Source of the DNA: Wurfbainia villosa
Lineage: Eukaryota; Streptophyta; Magnoliopsida; Zingiberales; Zingiberaceae
Assembly: GCA_025175895.1 (NCBI GenBank)
Contig: CM046004.1
Location: forward strand, 12,511,011 to 12,575,010
DNA: 64,000 nucleotides
Direction: 5' to 3'
The notes under the pieces were generated by a model. It was not told where the DNA came from. It worked only from the letters and a program-made list of their open reading frames with translations, and searched no databases. Numbering within the stretch: position 1 is the stretch's first letter; the number at the start of each line of letters is the position of its first letter. Positions 12,801 through 24,800 of the stretch are shown here, piece after piece. The translations under genes were made by a program, and so were the position numbers.

Positions 12801-15800
12801 GAGAAATCTCGTACAAGCGATTACAAGAGTAATATAGTGAAATACAACAAATACACTAAGCAATATACAAAAATAAGTAAAGAACACTTTAAACAAGAAC
12901 TTTAGATTGCTTGCTTGTTGCTTGCTTTTGATTAACCTTAAAGGTTTGGAATGCAGTAGCAATTTCCCTCCAAAATCGCCCCAAAAATCGCTGTGGAAAT
13001 CCCTCATGTCGAGCTCCTTTTAAGCCTCCTCGCGATCTGGATTTCGCAGCGATCGTAGCCAGTCTGGGTGTGAGACAACAGACTTAATCCGCGTCGGCGT
13101 TAGTCAGCGGATACACTAGCGATCGTGGCCGTAAGCAATGATCATTGCCGTAACAATGATCATTATTAGAAGTCGTATGGCCAGCGATCGAGCTCTAGGC
13201 GTTCTGTGCTTGTAACCACGACTAGCGATCATTGCCGTCCATGGCGATCATTGCCATCCATGTGATCATTGCTTAAGCCATTGATCGATTGCCTAATCTT
13301 CGTGATCGTACGGTATTTCTGCCGATCGAACACGATCAGTCCGGCGATTCATTTGGCCGTAATCGGATCGGCTAAGTGTCGAAATACTTGACTAGTCGGT
13401 AGTCAAGCCCGGTCATTATTAACCTCGAATATGAGGTTTAACCCAGTATGATGCCCTCGTACTTGCTAGACCACCCTTAGCCTAGACCACAAACTTTACA
13501 GCCACCCGTCGACCTCGTACTGTCGGATCCCTCCAGTCATCCATGACTTGTTTATCCACATCTGTAGCCTTTAGGTGCTTCCATTTATTGTCGTGCTAAG
13601 TTGAGTTATCTAGTCGCACGTTAGACTTCTGTTGCGAGACTACGCTTGGACTTTACACTTGACCGTTGGACTTATCTTTGCAAAGACTCACCCTTGGACT
13701 TTATGCGTCAATATCACCCCTTGGACTATCCTTGACCCGTGTTGGACTTTCCATTTGCAGACTCGAGCTTGGACTTTCCTTGCGAGACCTATGCTTGGAC
13801 TTTCCGTACCAAGTCTGTGAGATTTGGACTTTTAAATCGATCTACGTATCGACTATATAGTCAAACAATGGTCAAACCATCGTCAAACTCGAGGCTTGTC
13901 AATCATGACCTGAGTCGATTACACCAACAATCTTTCCAAAACATTGTCAAACATTAAAACACTACTTGAGTGCAGTCGATCGCGGGCCGTAGGTTACCAA
14001 TGATCCCCTCTTTTTGATGTTTGGCAAAACTACAAACCGTTGAGTTAGGCTACTAACTCGAATCTCTACCCGTTCTCCCAAATTGGTAATCCCTAAATTC
14101 TCCTCCTTTTTGGTACATTAAAGGTTCTCCTCGAGGAGGCGATGTCATATCGATGAGATCTTACTGATCTTCCCAGTGCAAAACATCTAGGATGCCTTCA
14201 CTCTTAAGAGAGGCTTCCTATGAACTCTCCCAATTTCCAAATTGGGCATCTCACATTTCCATTTCTCCCCCTCATGAGGAAGAACACATCCATCATCCCA
14301 TGATGAATACCACCCCCTAAAGGCTTGCTCCCCCTTGACTATTGCACCAACAATGTCCTTAGAGAGTCCCTAAGCCTATAGGAACACTAAGCCATCAAAA
14401 TTAAAGGCAAAAGTTCAAATATGAACTCTCACACACCTTAAAATTGATACACACCCTAAACAACTCTCATAATCCATATTCAATGGATTTTCACCATTTC
14501 TAATGCTTTCCAAAGCATATCCTAGGGTTAGGAGCAGTTAGGGTAGCCTAACCTAGCTGAAATATGGGCTAAACATCCTTGTTTACTCGAAATCAGCTCT
14601 GACAGTCGACTCTTATAATCACCCGATCATTCTTTGTTGATCTGATCGATTGCCATGCGTGATCGGTGATTCTAAATGCATAAATCAGAATTCAGAAATG
14701 AAATTCGGAAATTCATAAGTAATTATACATAATACGAAAATTCATATGTATAATACTTATGACAAATACAATGGATGAAAAATATTTGAAAATTAATTTA
14801 TTCACAAACTAGTGAAATTGATATAAAGTTCAAAAATAAGAAAAACTTCAATGTTTTGAGCCTTCTTTGTATCAACATCATCAATGGTGACTTCTATTAA
14901 AAGATAGACTGCATCAAGGTTTTCTAAAATAATTTAAAAATATTTTTGAAAATCTATATTGGATTATGATCAATAGGCTCAATGCACATGACTTGTATAT
15001 TAGCTTTCCCCATGATCTACTTATGATATAAGATGAGTTTGAGTTCATTTAGATGCAAAAACTATGCACATTGAACTTAACTCATTTCTTAGCATTTCAC
15101 ATGTGTCTAGGGTGTTTGAAAATACACACATGTCAATTTGATGTGAGATGTAAGTTTTGTTCATCCTAAACTAGGGTTTCATGTATTTTCTAAGACAACA
15201 CTACTTGATTTCCTTATATATGAGACTTCAAGTCATGTCAATTGTCCTTAAATCAATTTTAATTAATGTATGAATGATCATGACATAAATGATAACATAA
15301 ATATGCATGACCAATGATCATGATGTCATGACATAAAATATAAATCTAAACATACATGACATTAAACCTTAAACCTAGCATTATCATGACATATTAAATG
15401 ATTAAAATAAACATGATGTCATGACATGACAAGACAAACAAAGCATGAATTACTAAGGTATTAAATACTTAAGTGTTAAGCTCAAATTGCCATTTCTAGG
15501 ATTAAATTCAATTTTGCCTTAATGTCACTTATCCCCAAATTGTGCCAAAAACTTAAAATGACACACCAAGACTCTAAGACCTAAATTGTACCAATTTGAT
15601 TAATTTATCAAACTTCTTAAATAATATTGACACATCCTAAAGTCTTTTAGGATTTACAATTCAAATTTATTTTCAAGGTATCCATAATCTTGAAAATGAC
15701 CTAAGGTGTCATCTTTACCATGGTTAGGTTAACTATCCATCCATTTAAAGTTGACACGCCTTAACCCATATAGTGTGAGTTGATCACGCTTTTAGGAACC

Positions 15801-18800
15801 CAAAACCTATTTGAGCTCCTTGGGTTTACTAGGTATTCCTTAGGCATAACTTCCTTAGATACCCTCCTAATAACCCTTCTAGGCTTGGTAACCTTGGTCA
15901 TTTGGGTCTTGCCTAAGTTAACTCTAGGGGTGACTCCCCTTGTAACATTCTTAGTGGCTTTTTTAGGTTTCTTCGAAACCCTAGCCACTAAGCATCTACC
16001 ATGGTCAACTCTAGGGATGACTTCCCTTGTGACCTTGGTTTTCCTAGACCTTGGTTGTGTTCTATAATCAAATGGAACACTATGGTAGGTCTCCTTAGGC
16101 TTAGGTTTATGACTCAAACTTTTCTTGCCCTTGGATGATTCTTGTTTCCTAGGCCTTTGACTTTGACTCTTAGACCCTAGATTTTAGCAATTTGACTCTT
16201 GCATTTGATTTTGCATCTTTCTAAGGGTCTTTTCCATTTTCTCAAGCCTTTATCTCAAGACTTGATTTTCTAGCTCTAATTGCCCAATTTTTGAATTTTG
16301 ATTTAGTCTTTGGGCATTGTTCCATTTCCTAGGCATTTGCCTACTCTTCTTAGGGTTAATGCCTAAATGGTCTTCTATTTTCCTAATACTTTCCTTAGGT
16401 AGAGTTTTTCTAGGGACATTAGTCCTAAATTTTTCTTTATTTTTAAAGTTATATGATTTAGCTCCTAAGCAATATAGTCTATTTTTACTAACATGCTTTT
16501 CATGAGTAATAACAATAAAATTCCTAGCATGTTTTTGCCTATTAATTAAGAAGGGAACATAATTAGAGATTACCTTAGGGTTGCCTTAGCCCCCCCACAT
16601 GTGTAGCTCCTTCTTGCCCTTTCTTCCTCCCCCTAGGACATTGACTCCTATAATGCTCTCTTTGGTGACACTTGAAGCACACCACGTGCTCCTTGCTTTT
16701 GATGGTTGGGGCTCCGACATCCTTTGAGATTTCTTAAGGTTTTGGTGCCGACGGAGCCTTCTTGACTTTCTTAGGACACTTGCTCTTATAGTGCCTGGGT
16801 TCCGTACACTTAAAGCAAATTATGTGATTTTTATTTTTAATTAAAATGCTTGAGTTACCTAGGTCAATGGTGGAAGTTTGGACTTACTCTTTTTTTGACC
16901 GGAAGTGGAAGCTTCTTCTTGATGCTCCAGAGTGGATGGTCTCTCCTCCCCCTCAATTTTAGAGGTGGAGACTTCTTCTACTTCTACCTCTTCGTCCACC
17001 AATCCCGATCCCGATCCAGATGTTGATTCTCTATCAACTTTTGAATCCTCACTTTCTTATTAGGAAGAGCTTGTTTTTTCGGCCTCCTCCTCTTCTTGAG
17101 CCAATAAACATTCTTCGGCTTCTTGTGATCGTTCTTCACTTGAAGTCGGTGATGATCCTTCATGAAACTTTGATAATTTGCTTCAAAGCTCCTTGACATC
17201 TTGATATTCACCTAATCTAGATAAAATATCATTAGGTATCAAATATTTTAAAAGTTTTGTTACCTTGACTTCGGTCTTAAACTTTAGGCGTTGCTCTTGG
17301 GTTCACTTCAATTTTAAGACATCTCCCTTCTTATCCCTAGGGGGTTCAAAACCTTCTACGATGATGAACCAATCTTCTATGTCTATCATCAAGAATGTCT
17401 CCATTCTCGCTCTCTAAGCCGGAAAATCTTCTTGGTCGTATGGTGGAGGTGTGTTGATGTCCTATCCTAATTTCTCTTGATGATCCATTTTCTTTTTCAC
17501 CCACTAGCGTGCTCCCTTGGAGGTTAGTCCAAATGAAAAGCGACCTCGCTCTGATACCACTTGTTGGAGAATTGACTGTCGTTAGAGGGGGGTGAATAGC
17601 GTTTCGTACGTCGATGATGGATAACGATCGTGTGCTTGCTACAATGTCGTTAGCGCAGTGGAATATAGAATAATAAAAATAAAACACGACACAAGCACAC
17701 AATACACAATGATATAACGTGGTTCGGAATCTCAAGGTTTCTACTCCACGGGGTGAGCTCAACGAGCTCTAGTGATGATAACACCACTAATAAAACTCCT
17801 CAACAACAAGTCGGAGGTGGAGAAACCTCGTATGAGCGATGACAAGAGTAATATAATAAAATACAACAAATATACTAAAGCAATATACAAAAACAAGTAA
17901 AGAACACTTTATACAAGAACTTTGGATTGCTTGCTTATTGTTTGCTTTGGATTGACCTTGAAGGTTTGGAATGCAGCAACAATTTCTCTCTAAAATCATC
18001 CCAAAAATAGCTATGGAAATCCCTCCCGTCGAGCTCCTTTTAAGCCTCCTCGCGACCTGCATTTTCGCTTGACAGTCGACTGCCATAAGTCCCCAGTCGA
18101 CTGCTAATAGTGCCGTTGTGAGATAACGGACTTAATCCACATCAACATTCAAGCCAACGGATACACCGATACGATCGCTATAACCCAAAGAATAATCGCT
18201 AGGGTCGAGTCGATCGCCAATCGGCTACCGAGCATTCTGTGCTCGTAGACCTCGATTAGCCCGATCGCCATCATGATCACGCAGATCGCTCGCTTATCAC
18301 CAATCGCCTAATGCCGATAATCGATTGTCAACTGCTTCGTAGTCGAACACTGCTGAGTTCGAGCGCCGACCGATCATAATCCCACCAATCAATCTGCGAG
18401 TTTACTCGACTGTCAAGTGTCAAAACACTTGATCAGTCGATTGGTCCAAAGCCCAGTCGATTGCTAACCTCAAACATGAAGTTTAACTCCAAGTATGATG
18501 CCCTCATACTTGCTAGATCACCCTTAGTCTAGACCTAAGTCTTTTAGCCACCTCCGTCAGCCTCACGCTTATCGGATCCCTCCAAGTCATCTATGATTTG
18601 TTTATCCATATGCTAGTCTTCAGGTGCTTCTATCGGCTATTGTAATACTAAGTTGGTCTATACCGCCAAGACACATTGGGCTTACGCTGCCAAGACTACC
18701 GCTTGGACTTTATGCCGCCAACCATTGGACTAATGTCGCCAAGACTCTACTCTTAGATTTTACGCCGCCAATATCACCCCTTGGAATTTCCTTGTCAACC

Positions 18801-21800
18801 TATGTTGGACTTTCCATTTGCCAAGACTCAAGCTTGGGCTTTCCCTTGCCAAGACCCATGCTTGAACTTTCCATACCAAGCACACAAGACTTGGACTTCT
18901 CTATCATATGGTCAACCTTATGTCAACCATATAGTCAAACAATGATTAAACCATTGTCAAATATCAAAATACCCCTCGAGTAAAACTTGAGTCTGGTCAA
19001 TCATGACTCGAGTCGATCGCACCAACAATTTCTCCAAAATATTATAGAACATCAAAATACTACTCAAGTCCAACTCGAGTCTGGTCAATTGTGACCTGGG
19101 CCGATTGCACCAACACCTCGTTCTGAGATAGGGGATGACATAGATGAGTCAACCCTTTGAGAGGGGATGGAGAACTCGATTTGCGACTATATTTGAATCG
19201 GGAGAGTATAATGAGTTGACCTACTAAGGGAGTTTAAAGAGTACTCATTCTGCGACTATATTCGAGTCAGACGAGTGTCATGAACCCTCCGAGAGGGCAA
19301 TGGAGAACTCGATCTGAGATTATGTCCGAATCAGGAGAGTGTAACGAGTCGACTTCCCAAGGGAGTTTGAAGAATACTTGATCCATGACTATGTCCGAAT
19401 TGGGCGAGTGTCACGAGCCCTCCGAGAAGGCATGGATAACTCGATCTGCGATAATGAGTCGACTTTCTAAGGGAGTTTGAAGAGTACTCATTTTGCGACT
19501 ATGTCTAAGTTGAACGACTGTCACGAACCCTCCGAGAGGCCAATGGAGAACTCGATCTATGACTATGTTTGAGTTATGAAAGTGTACGAGTTAATCCTCC
19601 AAGAGAGGAATAGAGAACTTGATCCGCGGCTATGTTCGAGTCGGGAGAGTGTAATGAGTTAACCTTCCAAGGGAGTTTGAAGAATATTCGGTTCGTGATT
19701 ATGTTCAAGTTGGCCGAATGTCATGAATCCTCTGAGAGGGCAATGGAGAACTCGATTCGCGACTATATTCGAGTTGGGAGAGTGTAACGAGTTGACCTTC
19801 CAAAGGAGTGTGAAGAGTACTCGTTTCACGACTATATTCGAGTCGGGTGAGTGTCAAGAATCCTTTGAGAGGGCAATGGAGAATTAGATTCGTGATTATG
19901 TTTGAATTGGGAGAGTGCAACAAGTCAACCTTCTAAAGGAGTCTGGGAAATAATAATAGATTCGATTCTATAACTCCCGAATACTTGTGGAGTCAAGGAG
20001 AATGATGAGCTCGACTCGATAACTCCTGAATACCCGTGGAGTCGGGGAGAGAATAATAAGCTTTATCCCATGACTCTCGAGGATTTGCGGGGTTAGAGAG
20101 GGAATAATAAGCTCAATTCTCAACTTTTAAATCCTTGTGGAGTCGGAGAAAGAATAATAAATTCGATTATGCAACTCCCGATAACCCACGAAGTTGGAGA
20201 GAGAATAATAAACTCGATCTCATGACTTCTGAGTACCTACGGAGTCGGGGAGAGAATAATAAACTCGATCATATGACTCTCGAATACCTATAGAGTTGGA
20301 TAGAGAATAATAAGCTTGATTTCATGACTCTTGAGTAGTTGTGGAATCAATAAGAGAATAATAAACTTCATCCCTCCACTCCCGAGTGCCCGCAGAGGTG
20401 GAGAGAGAATAATAAACTTGATTCTTCGACTCTTGAATATCCACGGAGTCGGAGAGAGAATAATAAACTCAATCTCACGACTTCCGAATACCCATAGAGT
20501 CGGAGAGAAAATAATAAATTCGATCCTGTGACTCTTGAATACTCGCAGAGTCGGGGAGAGAATAATAAACTCAATCCCCTAACTCTCAAGGATTCGTGGA
20601 GTTGAAGAGAGAATAATAAGCTCAATCCTCGACTCTAAAATGCTTGTAGAGTCGGGGAGAACAATAAGTTTGATCCTGCGACTTCCGTGGATTCGCAGAG
20701 TCGAGAGAATAATAACTTACATTTTACGACTTTCGAGTACTCGTGGTGTCGGGGAGAGAATAATATATTCGATCCTACGACTCTCGAATACCTATAGAGT
20801 CGGGGAGAGAATCATAAGCTTGATCTAGCAACTCTTGAGTACCCATGGAATCGAGGAGAAAATAATAAACTCGATCCTTCGACTCTCAAGTGCCTATGGA
20901 GTCGGGGAGAGAATAATAAATTTAATCTTGTGACTCTCGAGTACCCACGGAGTCGGAGAGAAAATAATAAATTCAATCCCACGACTCTCGAATACCTATA
21001 GAGTCGAGGAGAGAATAATAAACTCGATCCCGTGATTTTTGAATATCTACAGAGTCAGAGAGAGAATAATAAATTTAATCCCGCGACTTTTGAGCACCCA
21101 TGAAGTCGAGAAGAGAAAAATAAATTCAATCCCACGACTCCCGAACGTCCACAGAGTCGGGGAGAGAATAATGAACTCAAATCTTGTGACTTCCAAATAC
21201 TCGTAGAGTTGGGGAGAGAATAATAAACTCGATCTCGCGATTCTCGAAGACTCGCGGAGTCAGGGAGATAATAATAAATTCGATCTCGCGACTTTCGAGG
21301 ACCTATGGAGTCAGAGAGTTAATAATAAACTCGATCTCGTAACTTTTGAGTACCTGTGGGATCGATGAGAGAATAATAAGCTCGATCCCATGACTTTCGA
21401 ATACCCATGGAGTTGGAGAGGAGAATAATAAACTCAATCCCATGACCCTTGAATACTCGCAGAGTCGAGTAGAGAATAATAAATTCGATCCCACAACTCT
21501 TGACTCGATTGCACGACTCTCGACTCGATCATATGACTCTCGACTCGATTGCACGACATCCAAATACCTGTGAAGTCGGGGAGAGAATAATAAATTCGAT
21601 TCCACGACTCTCGAATACCCATCAAGTCGGAGAGAGAATAATGAGCTCAAATACTGTTACTCTTGAATACTCACGGACTCAAGAAGAGAATAATAAATTC
21701 GATCCTGCGACTCTCGAGGACCCGTATAATCTGAGAGAGAATAATAAATTTGATTCCGTGACTCTTGAGGACCCGCGGAGTCAAGAGAGAATAATAAGTT

Positions 21801-24800
21801 TCATCCCGTGACTCTAGAGTACTTCCGGAGTTGAGGGGTCAAGGAGAGGATAATAAGTTCGATCCAGCGACTCCCGAGTACCCTCGAAGTCGGAGAGAGA
21901 ATAATAAACTCGATTTCTCGAATCTTGAGTGCTCGCAAAATCGGAGAGAAAATAATAAGTTCGATCCCACAAAATAGTCATTGGACATGTCAAATAATAT
22001 TATCATTCTTTTGTAGTCAATCAACACACTTCGAATGCATTTTCCAAAGTGTTGGTCAACGAGAAGCTTTTGTTTCTCAATAAATTTTGAGTAATGGACA
22101 AAATTTCAAATTTAATTTCATTGAATTTAATTAAAAAGTCAATTTAATTATTTTAATATACTTATATATCATTCAAATAGAGATACTAAATTAATATAAT
22201 CTATATCATATTGTAACAGAGAGATATCCTTAAATAATCATCTTAAATATTATTAATAAAATTCACTATTTGAGTGCACATTTTTTGTGTATTTGATTGG
22301 ATCTTAAACTCATTTACTGAAGTCCACAATATGATATATATAGTATGAGAGAAATTATGATTGGTTTATAATTAGTGAGTATCTCATCATGTGTAATTAT
22401 GTAAGTATTGAAATTGTCTCTAGTAAATGAATTGATGAGATTGAACATCATCAATTCTGGAAGACTAGCATATGTTATGCTCCTAAGTTTATCCAAACAT
22501 TCGGTACTAACTGAATGAAAACATAGGGATGTTGAGAGTGAACATGTGGATGCTAGTTAGGGTAACTAGTTCATTGTAGTGACCTGCTATGAGACTTCAT
22601 ATGGTTATTAATGTTGACAAGTTTTCATTGCAACTCGAGTGCAAGCTTCCTTAGACTTGAGGTATTAAAGTCATCTTGATCATGATGAATTATACTTTGA
22701 TTGCTTCGCAGCCATCTCCATAGGAGACGTCACTCTGGGTTGATTGTGTATAATTTAAAGTGATCGAATATGTTTAAATAATCCACATAAAATTCACCAC
22801 TCTTGTTATAAGGAGATGTATGCTATAGGTTTTTTGTCAGGAATGTTACTCAGAAGTCTTTGGCCAAAGCATATATGTCAAGAAGATAGTCTTCTTGTAC
22901 ACATGTATGGAGTAACTTGAATCCAACGGATAAGGAGCTATACTTGGGCTAGATGTGACGTAGTCAGCCTAGTGGGGACGAACACTATAAACTATGTTCT
23001 GAACCAAGTGGATATAGGAAGAGTGAAAGGAACAGAGATACAAACAGCTGTAGCTGTTGAAGGGTTCAGAATTATTCTGAAGTCAACAATGACTTTCCGG
23101 TGAATTGGAGTGATGATGTACTGCTTATTAGGTGCTACTCATGATCTATTCATAACTAATGATTAATTATGAATTGTCAACATAGTGAGGAATCTATTGG
23201 GTCACATGCATAATGGTGTTTCAAGGGACGTAAAACAAGTTAGAGAATATGATTCTCAAAGAGATAGAAATTATATCTGGTTGGACCAAATTAATATGAC
23301 ACAAATATTGGTTATTCATAAAAGAGGTTATGAATAGACGAACTTTTTTACTGGGTTTTAGAAATATTCTAAAATCCAATAGCCTAAGATGGAAAAGAAA
23401 TAATGGGCCATAACTCATAAGCTCATTAACAAGTTCATGATTGTGAATCAATGAATAAAAGTGCTTGTTTTGGAGATAAAGGAAGAGAAAAAAAAATTGA
23501 ATTTTTCTTCTTCTCCATTATGGTGGTTGACCAAATGAAGGGAGGTGAGAAGAGTTTAAAGAAACTGCCTTCTTAGAGTCTTTATTGTCACCATGGGCAA
23601 ATTCCGACTCAGCCAGCAATTTCAGATCAAGTTGCTCATAAGCCACACGGGGAGGTTGCTAACTCAGCTGATTTAGTGTCTAATGAAGGCAGCAATATGG
23701 AGACATTTGATGATCCCATGCTAAAATCAGAAGAAATCACAAAGGAACTCTTGGATTCTTATGAAACCGACCCTACTTCTGGTTTATTAAATATTAATCC
23801 CGGAGAAATTTTTGCACCTTGTTTAATCCCTAGTAACAATAATACCTCAGCTAGCAATGGCGCCCAATTAGACACTGATCCACCTTATCAAAATCCATGT
23901 CTACTTGAGAAAACTCATCCGGAAGATCATGTGGAAGAAGACTTCCATATAGTCGATCATTTTTCCTGTCCGTTAATTCAAAACACTTTGGGTGGAGGGC
24001 CTTGAGAGTGAAGTTCCATTCTCTATGATGGTGGCCTCAACAGAAGGGATGCAGGTTCCAGTGGATCAAGAAATGAAGATGCAGTAAGTAGTTCAGTTGG
24101 AATAAGCATCTTAATACCTCAAAATTTGTCCCACTGAAAACTCTAATTTGGGATGTGACTCTGGGTTGCTTCTTTCAGAAGAGATGGCATCCAATCTTGA
24201 CTTGTCTGATGATAAAACAAAGCAGGCTTGCATTGTTCCAAGAGATTTTGTTCCGTATGATGAAGTTTCTGATGATAAAGCAAACCAAGCAAATATTGTT
24301 CCAAAAGATTTTGCTCACTATGATGAAGTTTCTGATGATAAAGCAAACCAAGCAAATATTGTTCCAAAAGATCTTGCTCACTATGATGAAGTTTCTGATG
24401 ATAAAACAAAGCAAGCAAGCCTTGTTCCAAAACATTTTATTTTGTATGATGAAGTTCCCCTTTGAGCCTCAACTACAAACATAGGAAAAACACTAGGGAC
24501 AATGAATCATTATGCACAAACATGCCCGACCGAAAGCCTATCAAGTCCAGCTCATGTTATTTCCGCCATCAGCAGTTGCCGTAAAAAATCCAAAGCTAGC
24601 TTTGAGAATGGTGTTAATGGGGCAAAAAGAATTTTTTCAATTTCCATAATATTACAACCCCAGTTTGAAAATTTTCTGGCACAGAGGAATCTCTAGAATT
24701 TCCCAAGATGAAGCTTGCGGAGGAATCCTGAGAGTCCTTCAAGGTGAACCATGAAGAGAAGGCACCACCTTAATGTTTTGGTGTATAATGAAGAAGCATT

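Larger units (their letters stand above)
12543..19115 (-). mobile_element. Gag-only, copia-like LTR retrotransposon
   Basis: This is a 6.57-kb element with an exact 5-bp target duplication, cctcg, at 12538-12542 and 19116-19120. The LTRs are 12543 to about 14002 and 17562-19115. The minus strand has a primer site complementary to initiator tRNA-Met (TGGTATCAGAGC, 17548-17559) directly after the 5-prime LTR, and a purine tract (AAAAAGAGGGGATCA, about 14001-14016) before the 3-prime LTR. The 3.56-kb interior has a gag pseudogene with two zinc knuckles but no recognisable protease, integrase or reverse transcriptase. It is therefore non-autonomous. The copia assignment follows from primer site and gag style. 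Confidence 0.85.

Noticed and set aside
13632..13957. Overlapping plus-strand frames in the left LTR of the gag-only element
   Set aside because: They arise from the cttggacttt minisatellite in the LTR and have no protein motif.
15780..16067. Plus-strand 95-codon frame
   Set aside because: It is the reverse side of the gag C-terminal part at 15761-16117, which has the family-like ending on the minus strand.
20331..21811. Several 60-115-codon frames on both strands in the minisatellite
   Set aside because: They mirror the repeat period (about 51 bases, 17 codons) and are broken by frame shifts between units.
19946..21975. Regular 50-bp repeats resembling a CRISPR array
   Set aside because: Units are contiguous and diverge everywhere, with no constant repeat and unique spacer pattern, and the setting is a plant retrotransposon.
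24143..24435. Minus-strand frames opposite the 63-bp repeats
   Set aside because: The repeat is a multiple of three, so all frames stay open. The plus frame with Asp/Glu/Lys composition and continuation upstream is the more protein-like reading, though this is not certain.
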